Assembly: GCA_030374805.1 (NCBI GenBank)
Contig: JARGSG010000223.1
Location: 124,001-188,000 of the forward strand
Reading direction: 5' to 3'
Source: Gracilaria gracilis
Taxonomy: Eukaryota; Rhodophyta; Florideophyceae; Gracilariales; Gracilariaceae
Length of the DNA stretch: 64,000 nucleotides
Position numbers and translations under genes: made by a program. The stretch's first letter is position 1, and every line of letters begins with the position of its first letter. A model generated the notes under the pieces. It was given only the letters and a program-made list of their open reading frames with translations. It was not told the DNA's origin and ran no database searches. Of the stretch, positions 34,776-45,325 are shown in pieces.

Positions 34776-35193
34776 AAACCTACATAAAGAAGTGGCACTG
34801 ATTGCATTCCAACTTCACCATTGAGCACGAAATAGAAAATAAAAACTTTGGCAGAACTGCAAGATGGAAGTACATAGATAAATAATAGGTAGCGAAGAGC
34901 ATCGAATATGATGGTGTACGGTTTTTAACATTATGAGAACTTTCTAGGTCAAAAAGGGAGATTTCGGTCTCAATTTTTCGGTTTCGGAATCGGGGAATAA
35001 AAACCGGACTCAGTGATTCGTGCAACACTCCACTCTAGAGTACGGGTGTGCATTCGATCAGTGTCGTTTGATTACGACGAGCGATAAACAAGTCGAGAGC
35101 AATGCATTTCCGATTCCAGTGACCTTCGATCACTGTCAGCGGCTAACACGTCGTGAGCCCAGCGTCAACCCCGAGGAACCGTTCGGATTGTAT
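34776..35193. other. Spacer between SET-like frame and ORF A
   Basis: This segment is conserved in copy 3 (52540-53000), with an AT-rich stretch (CTACCTACATATATATTAAC) followed by a GC-richer leader with no ATG-started domain. It probably contains the ORF A promoter. Confidence 0.4.
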
Positions 35194-37800
35194 ATGGCGA
35201 AATGTAAGACGAGGAATGTGAATGTGGAGGAGGTTAGCGGTCGCGCGTCAAAGAGCCGAAGGCGTGGCGAAACGGTACGTGGCGAAGTTCACTCCGCTTG
35301 TAGTACGCATGCGCCTCGGAGTGGTTTACGTGGGAAAGAGAGGAAGGGTGGGGCGAGAAGCGACGGTGCAGCGAGGAGTGACGGTGCGGTGAGGAGCGTC
35401 GAGGGCGGAACATCGGAGCAAACGAAACGAACGGAGCGAACGGTAAGCAGTGTGGTGACGAAACCTATTGCAAACGCACGAGATCAAGAAGTTAGTTTCA
35501 ATAAAAGCACGAGAGCGCAGCAAAGTGAGGCAAAGAAGGTTCTGCGGGGTGGTCGGGAAAGAGATGGTCGTAGAAGAAGCGAAGTGATTGCGCAAGCTTT
35601 AGAGGAGAGCGATAGCGGAAATATGATAGTGAGAGGTAAAGAGCTTCGTACGGGTTTCGGGGGAAGAACGATAGCGAGGAGGAGTACCATATTGGGTAGC
35701 GGGGGTCTTCGAGGAAGAAAAGAAACTAACGGTGATAAAGTGCCTAAGGCTGAGGTACCCTAAGAGGTGGAAGGAGAAATAGGGAAAGTGAGGTGTGGTC
35801 AGCCGACGAGGACGCGAGGAGTGGAGAGTTTGGTTGTTGTGACGCCAAATAGAGTGCCAGAGAAAGAAGGCATTGGTTTCGAGCAAAAGAATGCGAACCG
35901 GGAGAAAGAAGGAGTGAGGTGTGTGCGGCCGATGGCAGAACTTGAAACAGAGGAGGGTAGTGAGAGAAGAATAGAGAGTATGGTTGTATGGTTCATGGAT
36001 TGGGGGGTGTTGAAGTTGTGGAGAAGGGGAAGATAAGCGACGACAACATGCGGATGGGAGGGGGTACAACGTAGAAGTGGTGGATCAACCAAGGAAATTG
36101 TCGGAAGGCCAGCAGCAGTGGTTGAGAGGGATTTAGAAGGAGAGAACGACGTACCAACAGAACGGCGTCGGGAAGTAAATGTCATGGCGACGGCGCCACT
36201 AACGCCCCAAGGAATGCGTGTAAGGCGCAACACCGTTTTACTTTCGAGGGATGTGGGATACGAAAGTGACGGCGGTCGTGGAGAAAGCGGAGGTAGAATT
36301 AGAGGAGAAGAAAGGGGATCTACAATGGAACTGGAAGGGAGTGAGGAGAGGTTAAGCGTATTGCCACGGTCTAAACTCGTTTAGAGGGTGAATTCACAGA
36401 AGGAACAGTTGAAAAATATTAAGAAAGATCGCTATACGTTGATGGTGAGTTTGAAGCTGACGCAGGAAGAGTTGGGACGGCTGAGGGAGTAAAATAAACC
36501 GCAAAATGTGTTGATCGAATGTCTTCGAGAGGCAGTGAAAGGAAAGAAGTGGGGTGGTGGAGGAAACAAGGTGAGAGGGCGCCGAAAGTATGATGTTGGA
36601 GTGGAAGAAAGTTTTTATAGTTTCAAAAGGGCTGTATATGGTAGGATTCTTCATTACGTGAAGTTGGAGGCGACTGAACTTTGTTTCGACACGGAAAACG
36701 TTAGTAGATTCTGAAAGAACAGGAGTGAGATGGTGGGAGAAAGTAGAGAGGGGAGCATGTTTTTAGTTAAGGAGAAGGAGATGGTGCCTAGGTGCCCAAT
36801 TCAGGGTACATATGAGATGAGGGCGTACAAACCATCGACAGAAGGTGGAAGTGATGTGTTGTTGAAGTATGTGGTTGAGAAAGAAATAATGGGAGAGACG
36901 TAGAAGACGATATGAAAAGCGGGGAGGAAACAAGAGTGCGTGGAGAATGTAAGCGCAGACAAGTGTCTGAAGCAGCGGATGAAGCAGACGATAAGCGATG
37001 TGATTGGGGTGCGAAAGCGGGCTGCTTTGGACATAATAATCTTTTCACTGGGATATGATTTGATTGCAAAGCGGACGAAGCCTAGCGAAGGGACGGAACT
37101 TGGTGAGAAGTTGAAAAAGCAGATGGACGAGGCTCGCGAAAAGCTTATGGGAAGTGAAGAAGATGGAATGAAAAAGTTGTGTGCGTAGAGAATGAGCCAC
37201 TTTGAAGACCTTGCGTACTCCGGGTCAACTGTGCATTCTCCGCAGTGGAGCTGTGATGATGAAGACAAGTATTTCAAGAACGGAATCGCGGTGGCAGTGT
37301 TGGAGGAGTACATGGGATACACAGTGAAGACCAAATGTAATGGGAGAAAGCATTACGTAGATGAGGCGGTGATGCACCTCACCAGACTTGATGCCTGGAT
37401 TGGGGTTGGTTGTGAAAACGATGAACGAGGATGTGGGACGTGGAAAAAAGAGACAACTCTTGCTTTCTACATTGTATGGGAGGTATCTGCCGAGGGTGAT
37501 GGAGGGTATATTGAAAGTGAAATGGAAATTGGTTAGGGACGAGCACGGAGAGGAGTTTGAGAACGATGGGATTTTAGAAGGGGGTCCGAGTTGTGTGTCC
37601 GGAAATTCGGAGAGAACTGCAACGGTCGGGCTGTGGATTCCATCGAGGGAGAAGGTATATCTACCGATGAGGGAGGAATAATTTATGGCGAATTTTACGC
37701 GGAGACTTGGAGTGGTTCTTGATTGCCACGTAGCAGCGTGCCGCCCGGAGGAGCCCAATTTCACTCGTTTAGTTGGGCACCGAGGAGAGGGTAGGGATGG
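35194..37800 (+). pseudogene. ORF A: large conserved protein of unknown function (copy 2)
   Basis: The ATG at 35194 (MAKCKTRN) begins a basic, Arg/Ser/Gly-rich disordered region with a short repeat (ARSDGAARSDGAVRS). Stops at 35761 and 36034 interrupt it. It continues through 36400-36900 and then a more ordered part: 36940-37188 (RKRAALDIIIFSLGYDLIAK), a helix-rich segment, 37192-37400 (HFEDLAYSGSTVHSPQWSCD) and the C-terminal GGPSCVSGN…TATVGLWIPSREKVYL (to about 37800). Frame breaks lie near 37140-37192 and 37390. I find no known domain. The Lys/Arg-rich N-terminus suggests nucleic-acid binding, as an inference. It is convergent with the transposase-like gene, as in copies 1 and 3. Confidence 0.5.
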
Positions 37801-37944
37801 GGTAGAAGGAGGAGAGGGGAGATGGTAGGGTGAATAAGAGTGGGAGGAGTGGAGATAGCTGTGGGATGATGAAGAGATGGTTTACCTTTCTCATCCCATA
37901 CCTTTCTCCAATCTTTCCTGTGGAAGGGGGTGCTAATAATTGTT

Positions 37945-40900
37945 TTATGAAAATCCTATGGAATGAGTGCTATACGGGGAGTGGGAGGTAGGGCCTGGAG
38001 GTGGGGTCCCGGTAGAATCTGTTGAGGTAGAATCTCTGGAAATGCCAGTGGAGGCGGGAAGTGAAGGGGGTGTGGGATAGTTCCGGCGGAGAACATGAAC
38101 AGAGCCAAGAATAGAAGAGAAAGAGATGGGTCCAAAGCATGGAGAAACGTTGGCGGGTGTGGATTGGCTAGAGATGGGAACTGGATGGGCGGTGTGGTTA
38201 TGTTCGTCTTCTGTTGCCCATCGGAGGCATAAGCAGTTGAGGGTGACATCGACTTCGTCGCTTGGGGGGACGAGCTCAATGAACTGCACGAAGGCAAACT
38301 CCTTGATAGATGGAGTGGAAGAAGGAAGATTGAAGCGAAGAAGGGAGATGAGTTTGCAGACCCACACGATGGGGGTGATGTTGGAGGAGCTGATGCCTGC
38401 GACGAAGACGTGAGAGAACTTTGAGGATTTAGAAGGACCGGAGGACGGGGCGCCAAGCATTCGTTGGATGAAAGGGACTGGAGGATCCTGAAGCGCGAGC
38501 TCGTTCCGCTTTTCAATGTAGTGGTCGCGTGATGGGACATAACCGCCGGCGACGTAAGCAGAGTTAATTACGGTGATTCGGGAGCGATGGAGAGTGGGGG
38601 AGTTCTCTGAGAGTTCTAGGACTTCGAAGGAAAGGTGATGAATGAAGGGAGGGCGTGTGTTCCAATCTGTTGGAGAATGGAGAGATTGTCAGTGGGGAGG
38701 AGGTCCTGGAGAGATTTGGGATTGAAATTAGGATTAGAGTGGAGAAATTTGTGGGCGGTAATGAGATCAGCGAATGAGATGAGATTTTCATCACGGGCCA
38801 AACCAGGTTGGCATGGTTGGATGGGAGAGGCGGGGGCAGGAGCGTAGGAAGTGATGGAGAGGTTGGTGAAAGGGGGTTCCAATCTTTGGTGGCGTTGGAA
38901 TGATGAATGGCGCGAATGGTTTTCTATGTGCAAGGGACCTGCACTTTTGGGGTTTGGAATAGTGTGACTTGAAGAGGGAGTGGGCGTGTTCGAATATGTC
39001 AGCATCGTTGAAGTGGAGGCCTCCAAAGCGGCGAATGTCATAGACGATGTGGTGGAGGAGATTGAAATTGAGGTTGCCAAGGCTGTAAGTGTGGTGGAGG
39101 CCGAGGTCGAGTACGGCTGTCCGCTTGAAGCAGCGGTTTTGGAATCAGAGGTCGGTGAGGCGAGAGTCAGTCCATTCTGCGGAGGTGTCGTATCTCATGG
39201 AGAAGAGGAGAAGATTGGAGTACTTGGTGAGAACGGAAGTGATGGGAGCTGCGTCGACCTCTTCACAACAGCAATTGAAGAATGCGCCGGTGAAGGGGAA
39301 GACCATGTCGAGTGAGAGGTACTCTTCTGCTTCGAGCATACCACGTAGGCAGTCGGAGGTGAAAATACCATTAAGGGTCTGACCGTTGTCGGAGGAGGGA
39401 AAGTCGATGTAGAGTCCTATGGCTGGGGAGTGCTTTTCGATGGCGGCGAGGATGGTGTTCGCGTGTTTGAGGATGGAGGAGCGGACGAAGTTGAGGGAAC
39501 TACGGGACTTGGAGGAACGAGGGGTAGTGAAGAGTGATTCTGACTTGAGTCTCTCGATGGCTGCGAGCTTTATGAGCTTGGAGATGCCGAGGTGGAAGTT
39601 ATGTAGTGGTTCGAAGGGGAAGGTGTTGCATTGGGAGAGGACAGAGACGATGTGGAGGAGAGGTTAAGACTCGAAGATGGAAGAGTATTTTGCAAAGGAA
39701 AGGTATTGGAGTGCTTCAACGGCCTTTTTCTTGGTGTTTCGGGCGATTCTGGGCTTTCTGGCAAGGAGGGCCTTTTCAGCATCTTGGAGGAGGGTAGATT
39801 GTGATTTGTGGGCAGCGAGAGTCTGGGTCTGGGATCGAAGAGGGGAGATGGAATGTGTAGGTGAAGGTCGGAGCGTGGGACGGTACATCGGTGGCATAGA
39901 TGCTGGGGGCGGGTGCCGTGGGAGATGGCGAGAATGTCCTTTGCTTCTGGGATGTCTGCGCTGTAGCTGGCGATGATTGGGTGAAAATGGCAGAGCACGC
40001 CATTAGTATCATGGAAGGAGAAGCCGGTGAGGCCGGAGGAGAGAAGAGGGTCGAGGAGGTTGGAGACGGCACGCTGGATGAGTTTAATTTTTGTAGAGCG
40101 GGAGATGCTGGACGAGGTTGGGAGATGGTATCGGGGTCTTGAGACGAGATGGCGAGATTGAAAGAGGTTGGAAGTTATCCGAGAAGGGTGAGCTTGTCGG
40201 TGATACATTTGCGACGGAAAGAGTCGGAGGAGTTGAAGAGGGTGATGTGAAGGGGGTTGGAGGTGATGAAAGAGGATTTGAGGGAGGTAGAGGACTTGTC
40301 GAAGTATACTTGGACAAAGCCCATGAAAAAGTCGATACCGGTGTTTTCAGGGGTGTAACAGATTCAGGAGCTATTGGTGGACTGCATGATTGCGTGCTTG
40401 AGGGCTGGAACAGCTTTTTTTCGAGGGAAGAAACCATGGCGTGGGCGAAAGCGGGAGAGCCAGAGGAGGTTGTATGTGGGACGTCGTGGAAGAAAGTTTT
40501 GTCGGAGTGTGCGAGTGCGAGTTGTCGTTGTAGGACTTGGATTGCATCCTTTCGGAAGAGGGTAGCGGTAAAGAGGTGCTGCGGGTCGTGGAGGGTGGTG
40601 GGGGTGAAACCGACGTTGGTGACTCGCTGTTGGAAAAGATCTGTTTGAAGTTTGAGATACTGGGAGGCGAATGCGACGGCGTTGTGGAAGGCTGACTTGG
40701 AGAACGAGGGGTCATGGAGGAGGGAGATGAGTTCGTCTGCCTTGCGGTGGCCGAGGGTAGAAGCGATGGAAGAGATGTAGAGGACTATTCGTTCGAGGTG
40801 AGGGTTGTTGAGGAGAGTGAAGGAAGGGGGCGGTGGAGGAGGTCGAGAGAGGGAGAGGGAGCAGACGGTGTTGTCTACGATATGGTAGGCGTCTTGGGTG

Positions 40901-41177
40901 TGTACGGAGAAAGAGAGCTGTTGCGGGTGGTAGAAGTCGTCGTCGGCGATGGGCACGTTATCGAAATGGCGATTGGAGAGAGTAGGAGGGGGTGGTGGTG
41001 GGAGTGGGGGTTAGACTTGTGACGTTTTGTGCGCGGGAAGACGTGAGGGACGTTGCCGCCGGGGGAGAGGAAACGCTTGTTGGCGGTGAGACGGTTGGGG
41101 CATCTTCTTTGGTGCCTTTGAATGGAGGGGATGGTGCGAGCGAAAAAGAAGCAGCCTTCAAAGCAGCAATTAGGCAT
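37945..41177 (-). pseudogene. Transposase-like protein (copy 2), several frame breaks
   Basis: The ATG at 41177 opens the C2HC finger (CFEGCFFFARTIPSIQRHQRRC). A shift near 40960 leads to NVPIADDDFYHPQQLSFSVH, and further breaks follow near 40130 and at the TAA at 39664. The domain order is that of copy 1: PEAKDILAISHGTRPQHLCH, SLDMVFPFTGAFFNCC and the C-terminal LGAPSSGPSKSSKFSHVFVA and VWVCKLISLLRF. It ends near 37945. More decayed than copy 1. Confidence 0.55.
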
Positions 41178-41737
41178 GGCGGGGAGCTGTGTGGGGGTGT
41201 TAGGGGAGAGGGGGGTACGTAGTGGTGAGGGGCGTATTATGGCGCACGGGGAGTGAGATGGAGTGATGGGGGAGGTGGCACGTGATGCGAAGGCGTTTCA
41301 AAAGTGAGATAATAAACGGCCGATATCTGATATTAGTGTTATTGAATAGATGTTCTGTATCTCTATAGAGAGTTCCTATTCAAAGGGTTTGTATTCTTCT
41401 AATCGTATTTTATAAGCGGCTATCTATGTATATAAATCCCTATTCGGGGATGTATATATCTCTACTTGGCGCCGCAAAGTTCTAAATATATGCCACTTAC
41501 ACACTTACATTGGGTTTGGAAACTAGCATGAACGGAAGTAACATGCTAGTTTGTCTTCCATCCAAACTAGCAATGATGGACATAATCGTGATTGATTCTT
41601 TGCACACAAACTTGAACAAGTGGAAATGTGGAAATATTTTCGGAAATTAAGCACATTCAAATTTGGATAAATTCACCGGTTTTTCGATAATTCTTATTCG
41701 GTCATTTTTGACACCAAAACTAGCATTCCGATAAAAC
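41178..41737. repeat. Terminal and subterminal region of copy 2
   Basis: No gene is present. The region contains several (A)AACTAGCA/TGCTAGTTT motifs on both strands between 41518 and 41737 and ends AAACTAGCATTCCGATAAAA. It is the inverted counterpart of 46980-47537. Confidence 0.75.
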
Positions 41738-42398
41738 CGATGATCTACTGAGAACAGAGGTATCGTTCGTCAAGCATTCCAACTACCTGGTTCTATTACG
41801 CTTTTTACCGTTACTGCATGGCACTTCGCTGAACAACCAGCCGAACACAGCCATCACCATTGGCATTGGCACCCACACCTGACTTCAAGACCGCTACATG
41901 TCACCTGCCTTCGAAATCCGATTCATGTGCTCCTTATTGCGTCAGCTGCTCCCCATTTAAGACGCCACTATCGACATTGACTACTCATATTTCTGCTTTA
42001 CGGGGTCATGTAACTGCATCAAAAGCAGCTGATACGAAATGAGTTTTGGATAGCAAAATGATGATGGAGACCCTCCAGCGCTGTATCCATATACTTTTCC
42101 AAGAGCTGAAGGGAACGTGCTAGCAGGATTGAGAAACGGCTTGTGCCCGCGTCCAATGAACGTACAGATGTGTACCCCGGGCTGTCATGACGATCCCTCT
42201 TGGGTCTGTTGGGCCAATTTTTCTATACCGTTTTTGAGTTTCTGAGATGCGGCGAGTGTCTTAGATCAGGGCTCGAGAGTTACGATGGTACTGTACTTAA
42301 GAACAAGCGTATTATGTGGACGTGCACGTTTATGGCTCCATTGAAGAAGTCGCTCTTGTGATGCGATTGAGACAAAATGAGTGCACTGAAGATAAGTA
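41738..42398. other. Spacer, no firm gene
   Basis: One small plus-strand frame (to 42042) has the pattern CVSCSPFKTPLSTLTTHISA, a possible lone C2H2-type finger (C-x2-C-x12-H-x6-H), but without an ATG. Nothing else is recognised. Confidence 0.25.
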
Positions 42399-42909
42399 TT
42401 GAATTCTTTCCGAACAAAAATGAGACTAGCGAAAGGGAAGGGTCGTCGTCGTCTTCAGGATCGTTCATGTCGTCGTCTAGGTCGCACGGGACAATCATCA
42501 ACGCTGACGTTACTGTGCGAGACGTGCCACTTCTCCCTCTCACAGCGTACAGAGCGCGCAAAACACATTCGCACGGTGCATCTGCTGCTGCGGCCGGTAT
42601 CGTGTCAGTAATTCGTGCAGTCGTTTGCGGAGAAAGGTAATCTGTTGTGTAACAGCACAGAAGCGCGATTTGTGCGTAAAGAACACTTCTAACATGAGCT
42701 GGTGTTTATGTAACCTCACAGTCACAAGCACATTCGGGCACTTCAAGAGAAGGCTATGCCCTTCATGTGCAAGTCGGCATTCCTGTTCAGCAATGGCTGC
42801 AGCGGCATGTAAATGTCGATTGTTGGCGTGCAGCAAGCCGGGGTGCGACAAAGTGTTAAAGCAAAAGTGGTACGCAAACAAGCACGTCACCAGCGTGCAC
42901 CACAAATAG
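42399..42909 (+). pseudogene. C2H2 zinc-finger protein relic
   Basis: The frame to 42611 contains a clear finger, CETCHFSLSQRTERAKHIRTVH (C-x2-C-x12-H-x4-H), at about 42513-42578. A second decayed finger follows (SCQ, then FVQSFAEKGNLL). In other frames come HIRALQEKAMPFMCKSAFLF and, at the end (42810-42909), a CKCRLLACSKPGCDK segment with CDKVLKQKWYANKHVTSVHH. The spacing of about 85 bp between motifs matches tandem C2H2 fingers. Two or more stops and shifts break it. Probably a host transcription-factor-like gene. Confidence 0.6.
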
Positions 42910-43959
42910 AAGCTGTGGGAATGCTTCTGCGCCATGCGGTTACACTAGAACAACAATACGCGGCAGCACCAGGCCATCACTTCCTATTACACATATATCG
43001 TATCATAAACGCGACGTTCCGGTCAATCTAGCTTATGGAATCTCCTCAAAAACCAGGGTAGGCCACCTCAAACAGGATTAGATTTTTGAGACCCGTTTTG
43101 TACAATTTCTCATATCTCAAAGTTGGAGATGTGGCCCGGTGCTATGTGCACTGCCATCAACCATGTTCCCACAGCCAGCTGCTCATCTGATTGTTGTGGC
43201 ACCGATATTTAAGTTTTCCATGCCACTAACAGCAAAGAAGATCGGGAGGCGATCATGGCGCCAAGGCAACAAAAAAGCTTCAGTGCGGTGTTTGTGACGG
43301 GTAGGAGCTGCAAGCGCAAGGTCTTTGTTGAGTACTTTTCCAAAAATTGCGCAGTGAATCGATATCGCACGGCTCTACGCGCGCAGTGGTAGAGTCTTCC
43401 GGAAGCGGCCATGAAATGGCGTTTCGGCGAATGTATAGTTCGTCAGTTTGTGGGTACGCATGAAAGTTCCGCCTTTCCCGGTTTGACGGGATGAATTTGG
43501 GGAAGCGGGCGGTGGTGGAAGGTGGTTGATGGGAATTAAAATACTTGCGATCTTGTGAGCGCAGACTTGTAGCAGCTGTGGGGAGGAGTTGCGTGTGGGT
43601 TGAGTCCATGGAATCATGGCAAGAATAGAGAGGTAGAAAAAAGGTGAGATTGACTGTTTTCAGGTGCAATCTTTAACAACGGTGCAGATCAGATGGAAGA
43701 GGATTTTGTTTGGATATCGATGGCTCGTGGGAGAAAAAGTTAGGCGCCAACATAATTTCGCGCATGCGCTCGTCAGGCGGTTGTAAAGACGAACGGCCAG
43801 ATCTGTGTCTTTGTATAGGTTGAACCCAACTGATGAGGGCCATTGATCACGATAGCTCTTTTATTGAGCCACCCAAGTGCGGGGGGTCTCGGTTCATCAC
43901 TCAACTACGGCACCGTACAATTAGAAAGAGGAACTGAGTACTATGGCAATAGTAGATTA
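42910..43959. other. No gene recognised
   Basis: About 1 kb without a convincing ORF, repeat or terminal structure on either strand. Confidence 0.4.
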
Positions 43960-44260
43960 GTAGATAATGAGTGGGCCGCTGCCGTCACTGCTGACACGTT
44001 CGGTGCATCTTGAAGTACCGAAGCACAGGATGTTTGAGAAGCAACAAATAACACCAGTTCTGGACAGGAAACCAATCGCTTTTGTGAAAGGCGGCACACA
44101 CGAAGTGACATTGCTCTGAAATGGTAACGCGCTGGCCATAAAAAGAAGGCAGGTACGCGACGGAGGTGCCCATGATGCCCGCACCTACGACTGCAATGGT
44201 CTTCCGTAGCGCTAGTGACTGCATGCCGCGCGTTTCAAACAAAGATTGCAGTATGCACAT
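43960..44260 (-). pseudogene. N-terminal fragment of an FAD-dependent oxidoreductase (DAO-like)
   Basis: The minus-strand ATG at 44260 opens 91 codons. The Rossmann FAD-binding motif reads TIAVVGAGIMGTSVAYLPSF (GxGxxG), followed by QRVTISEQ and CAAFHKSDWF. The last resembles the family pattern CAASGKxGGF of D-amino-acid-oxidase-like proteins with Gly residues replaced. The frame ends at the DAO-like LLKHPVLRYFKMHR. Only the first domain half is present and nothing downstream on the minus strand continues it. Truncated relic of a host enzyme. Confidence 0.65.
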
Positions 44261-44568
44261 GATGCGGCGTCTGGCGCTACTTGCGAGGAGTCACGCGCAG
44301 CTGGGATCGTGCGCAGCGTTGTCCTCCTGCGACAAAAAAGAAGCAACGGTACGGGACAATAGCTGAGAGCTAGTTGCGTCCGTTTCGCTGCAGTTTCCGA
44401 AAATGGAGCGTGCGAGCTGAAGAAAGGGAGGTTTTGGGCCACAAAAATGATCCGAGCGCGATCGCAATTCCACAGAATGAGACGTCTTTTTGTTCCTTTC
44501 AAAACGTTTTTGTAAATCATATACGTGTGAGGGTTGCCACCGATATTGGTATGCCATTACGCCAGGTA
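44261..44568. other. No gene recognised
   Basis: Short spacer between the oxidoreductase relic and the solo LTR. No supported ORF. Confidence 0.4.
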
Positions 44569-44775
44569 TGAGTAGCCTGCCAGCGGGAGCGAACGTGACG
44601 GAGCGAAGTGCGCGCACAGTTGACCTCCGGGGGGCAGAGTGCGGCGCCGGACGGTCGCGCAATTTATTTTTCCGATGCAAGCCACAGCCACATTGCTGTG
44701 CGCCAGGCGCTGCAATGCACACAAATGACATGTTTGTGGCGCTCTCGTCTGGAAAGAGGCTGACTGGTATCAACA
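44569..44775 (-). repeat. Diverged solo LTR related to the copia element
   Basis: Read on the minus strand it starts TGTTGATACCAGTCAGCC and follows the 205 bp copia LTR along its whole length at roughly 80 % identity by eye, ending GCCTACTCA. No internal region or partner LTR is attached, and no clear target duplication is seen. Confidence 0.8.
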
Positions 44776-44781
44776 CCGCAC

Positions 44782-44974
44782 TGTAGTGAACTGGGGGAAA
44801 GAGCGGCAGGGCCGGGGTTCGAACCGGGTTCGAACCCGGGCCCACACAAAAATCACACGAAGGCGGTTACCGATTGAGCTATGGCCACTCACGGTGTTAT
44901 GACCCCGAGACACACCGCCGGAGGTGTTATGGTGATCCTCTGTGACCGCCAGCTGCAGCTGACAGCAGCTACAC
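44782..44974 (-). repeat. tRNA-like (SINE-like) repeat, copy A
   Basis: This is one of two direct copies of about 190 bp. On the minus strand it has an A-box-like TAGCTCAATCGG and a B-box GGTTCGAACC, the internal promoter elements of RNA polymerase III genes. The B-box arm is partly duplicated here (two adjacent GGTTCGAACC). The tRNA-like part occupies 44801-44890 and is preceded by about 85 bp of unique head. Confidence 0.6.
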
Positions 44975-45009
44975 TTCCTTCCATGATTCATCGACATCGC
45001 GAATGATCA

Positions 45010-45200
45010 TTGTAGTGAACTGGGGGGAAGAGCGGCAGCGCCGGGGTTCGAACCATGAACCCCGGGCCCACACAAAAAGCACACGAAGGTGATTACCGAT
45101 TGAGCTAAGGCCGCTCACGGTTTGGTGACCCCGAGCCACACCGCTGGAGGTTTTATGGTGATCCTCTGTGACCTCCAGCTGCAGCTGACAGCAGCTACAC
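45010..45200 (-). repeat. tRNA-like (SINE-like) repeat, copy B
   Basis: About 85-90 % identical to copy A by eye, in the same orientation and separated by 35 bp. On the minus strand a perfect 7 bp acceptor-like stem GAGCGGC pairs with GCCGCTC (45110-45116 with 45029-45035). Inside it are TAGCTCAATCGG (A box) and GGTTCGAACCCC (B box). An anticodon arm cannot be drawn with confidence, so a functional tRNA is unlikely. Confidence 0.6.
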
Positions 45201-45207
45201 GTACTCA

Positions 45208-45325
45208 CCAGAAGTGAGAAGAATGGTCAGCTTAATGCCTACTGACTCGTTCTAAAAAGAATTTTTGGAATCCACTGACTGCACTAACTAATTTGTTCTA
45301 TTCTGCTTTGTTTTGTTTGTCCACA
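45208..45325 (+). pseudogene. Copia 3' end fragment (plus orientation)
   Basis: It corresponds to 8371-8480 of the complete copia element: the last codons of pol (VRRMVSLM), its stop and the first 60 bp of 3' UTR. It then joins head-on at 45325/45326 to the end of the minus-oriented copia fragment. Confidence 0.8.

Larger units (their letters stand above)
32567..41737. mobile_element. Giant DNA-transposon family, copy 2 (5' truncated, 9.2 kb, inverted to copy 3)
   Basis: From left to right it has the 3' two-thirds of the methyltransferase gene, the SET-like frame, ORF A (all plus), then the transposase-like gene (minus) and a terminal region ending AAACTAGCATTCCGATAAAA near 41737. It is colinear, in inverted orientation, with 46980-55040 of copy 3. 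It stops at about 32567, inside the methyltransferase gene. The right end faces the left end of copy 3 across a 5.2 kb spacer. Confidence 0.85.

Noticed and set aside
45029-45116. Functional tRNA gene
   Set aside because: The A and B boxes and acceptor-like stem are present, but no anticodon arm or normal D-arm can be folded, and the sequence is part of a tandem repeat.
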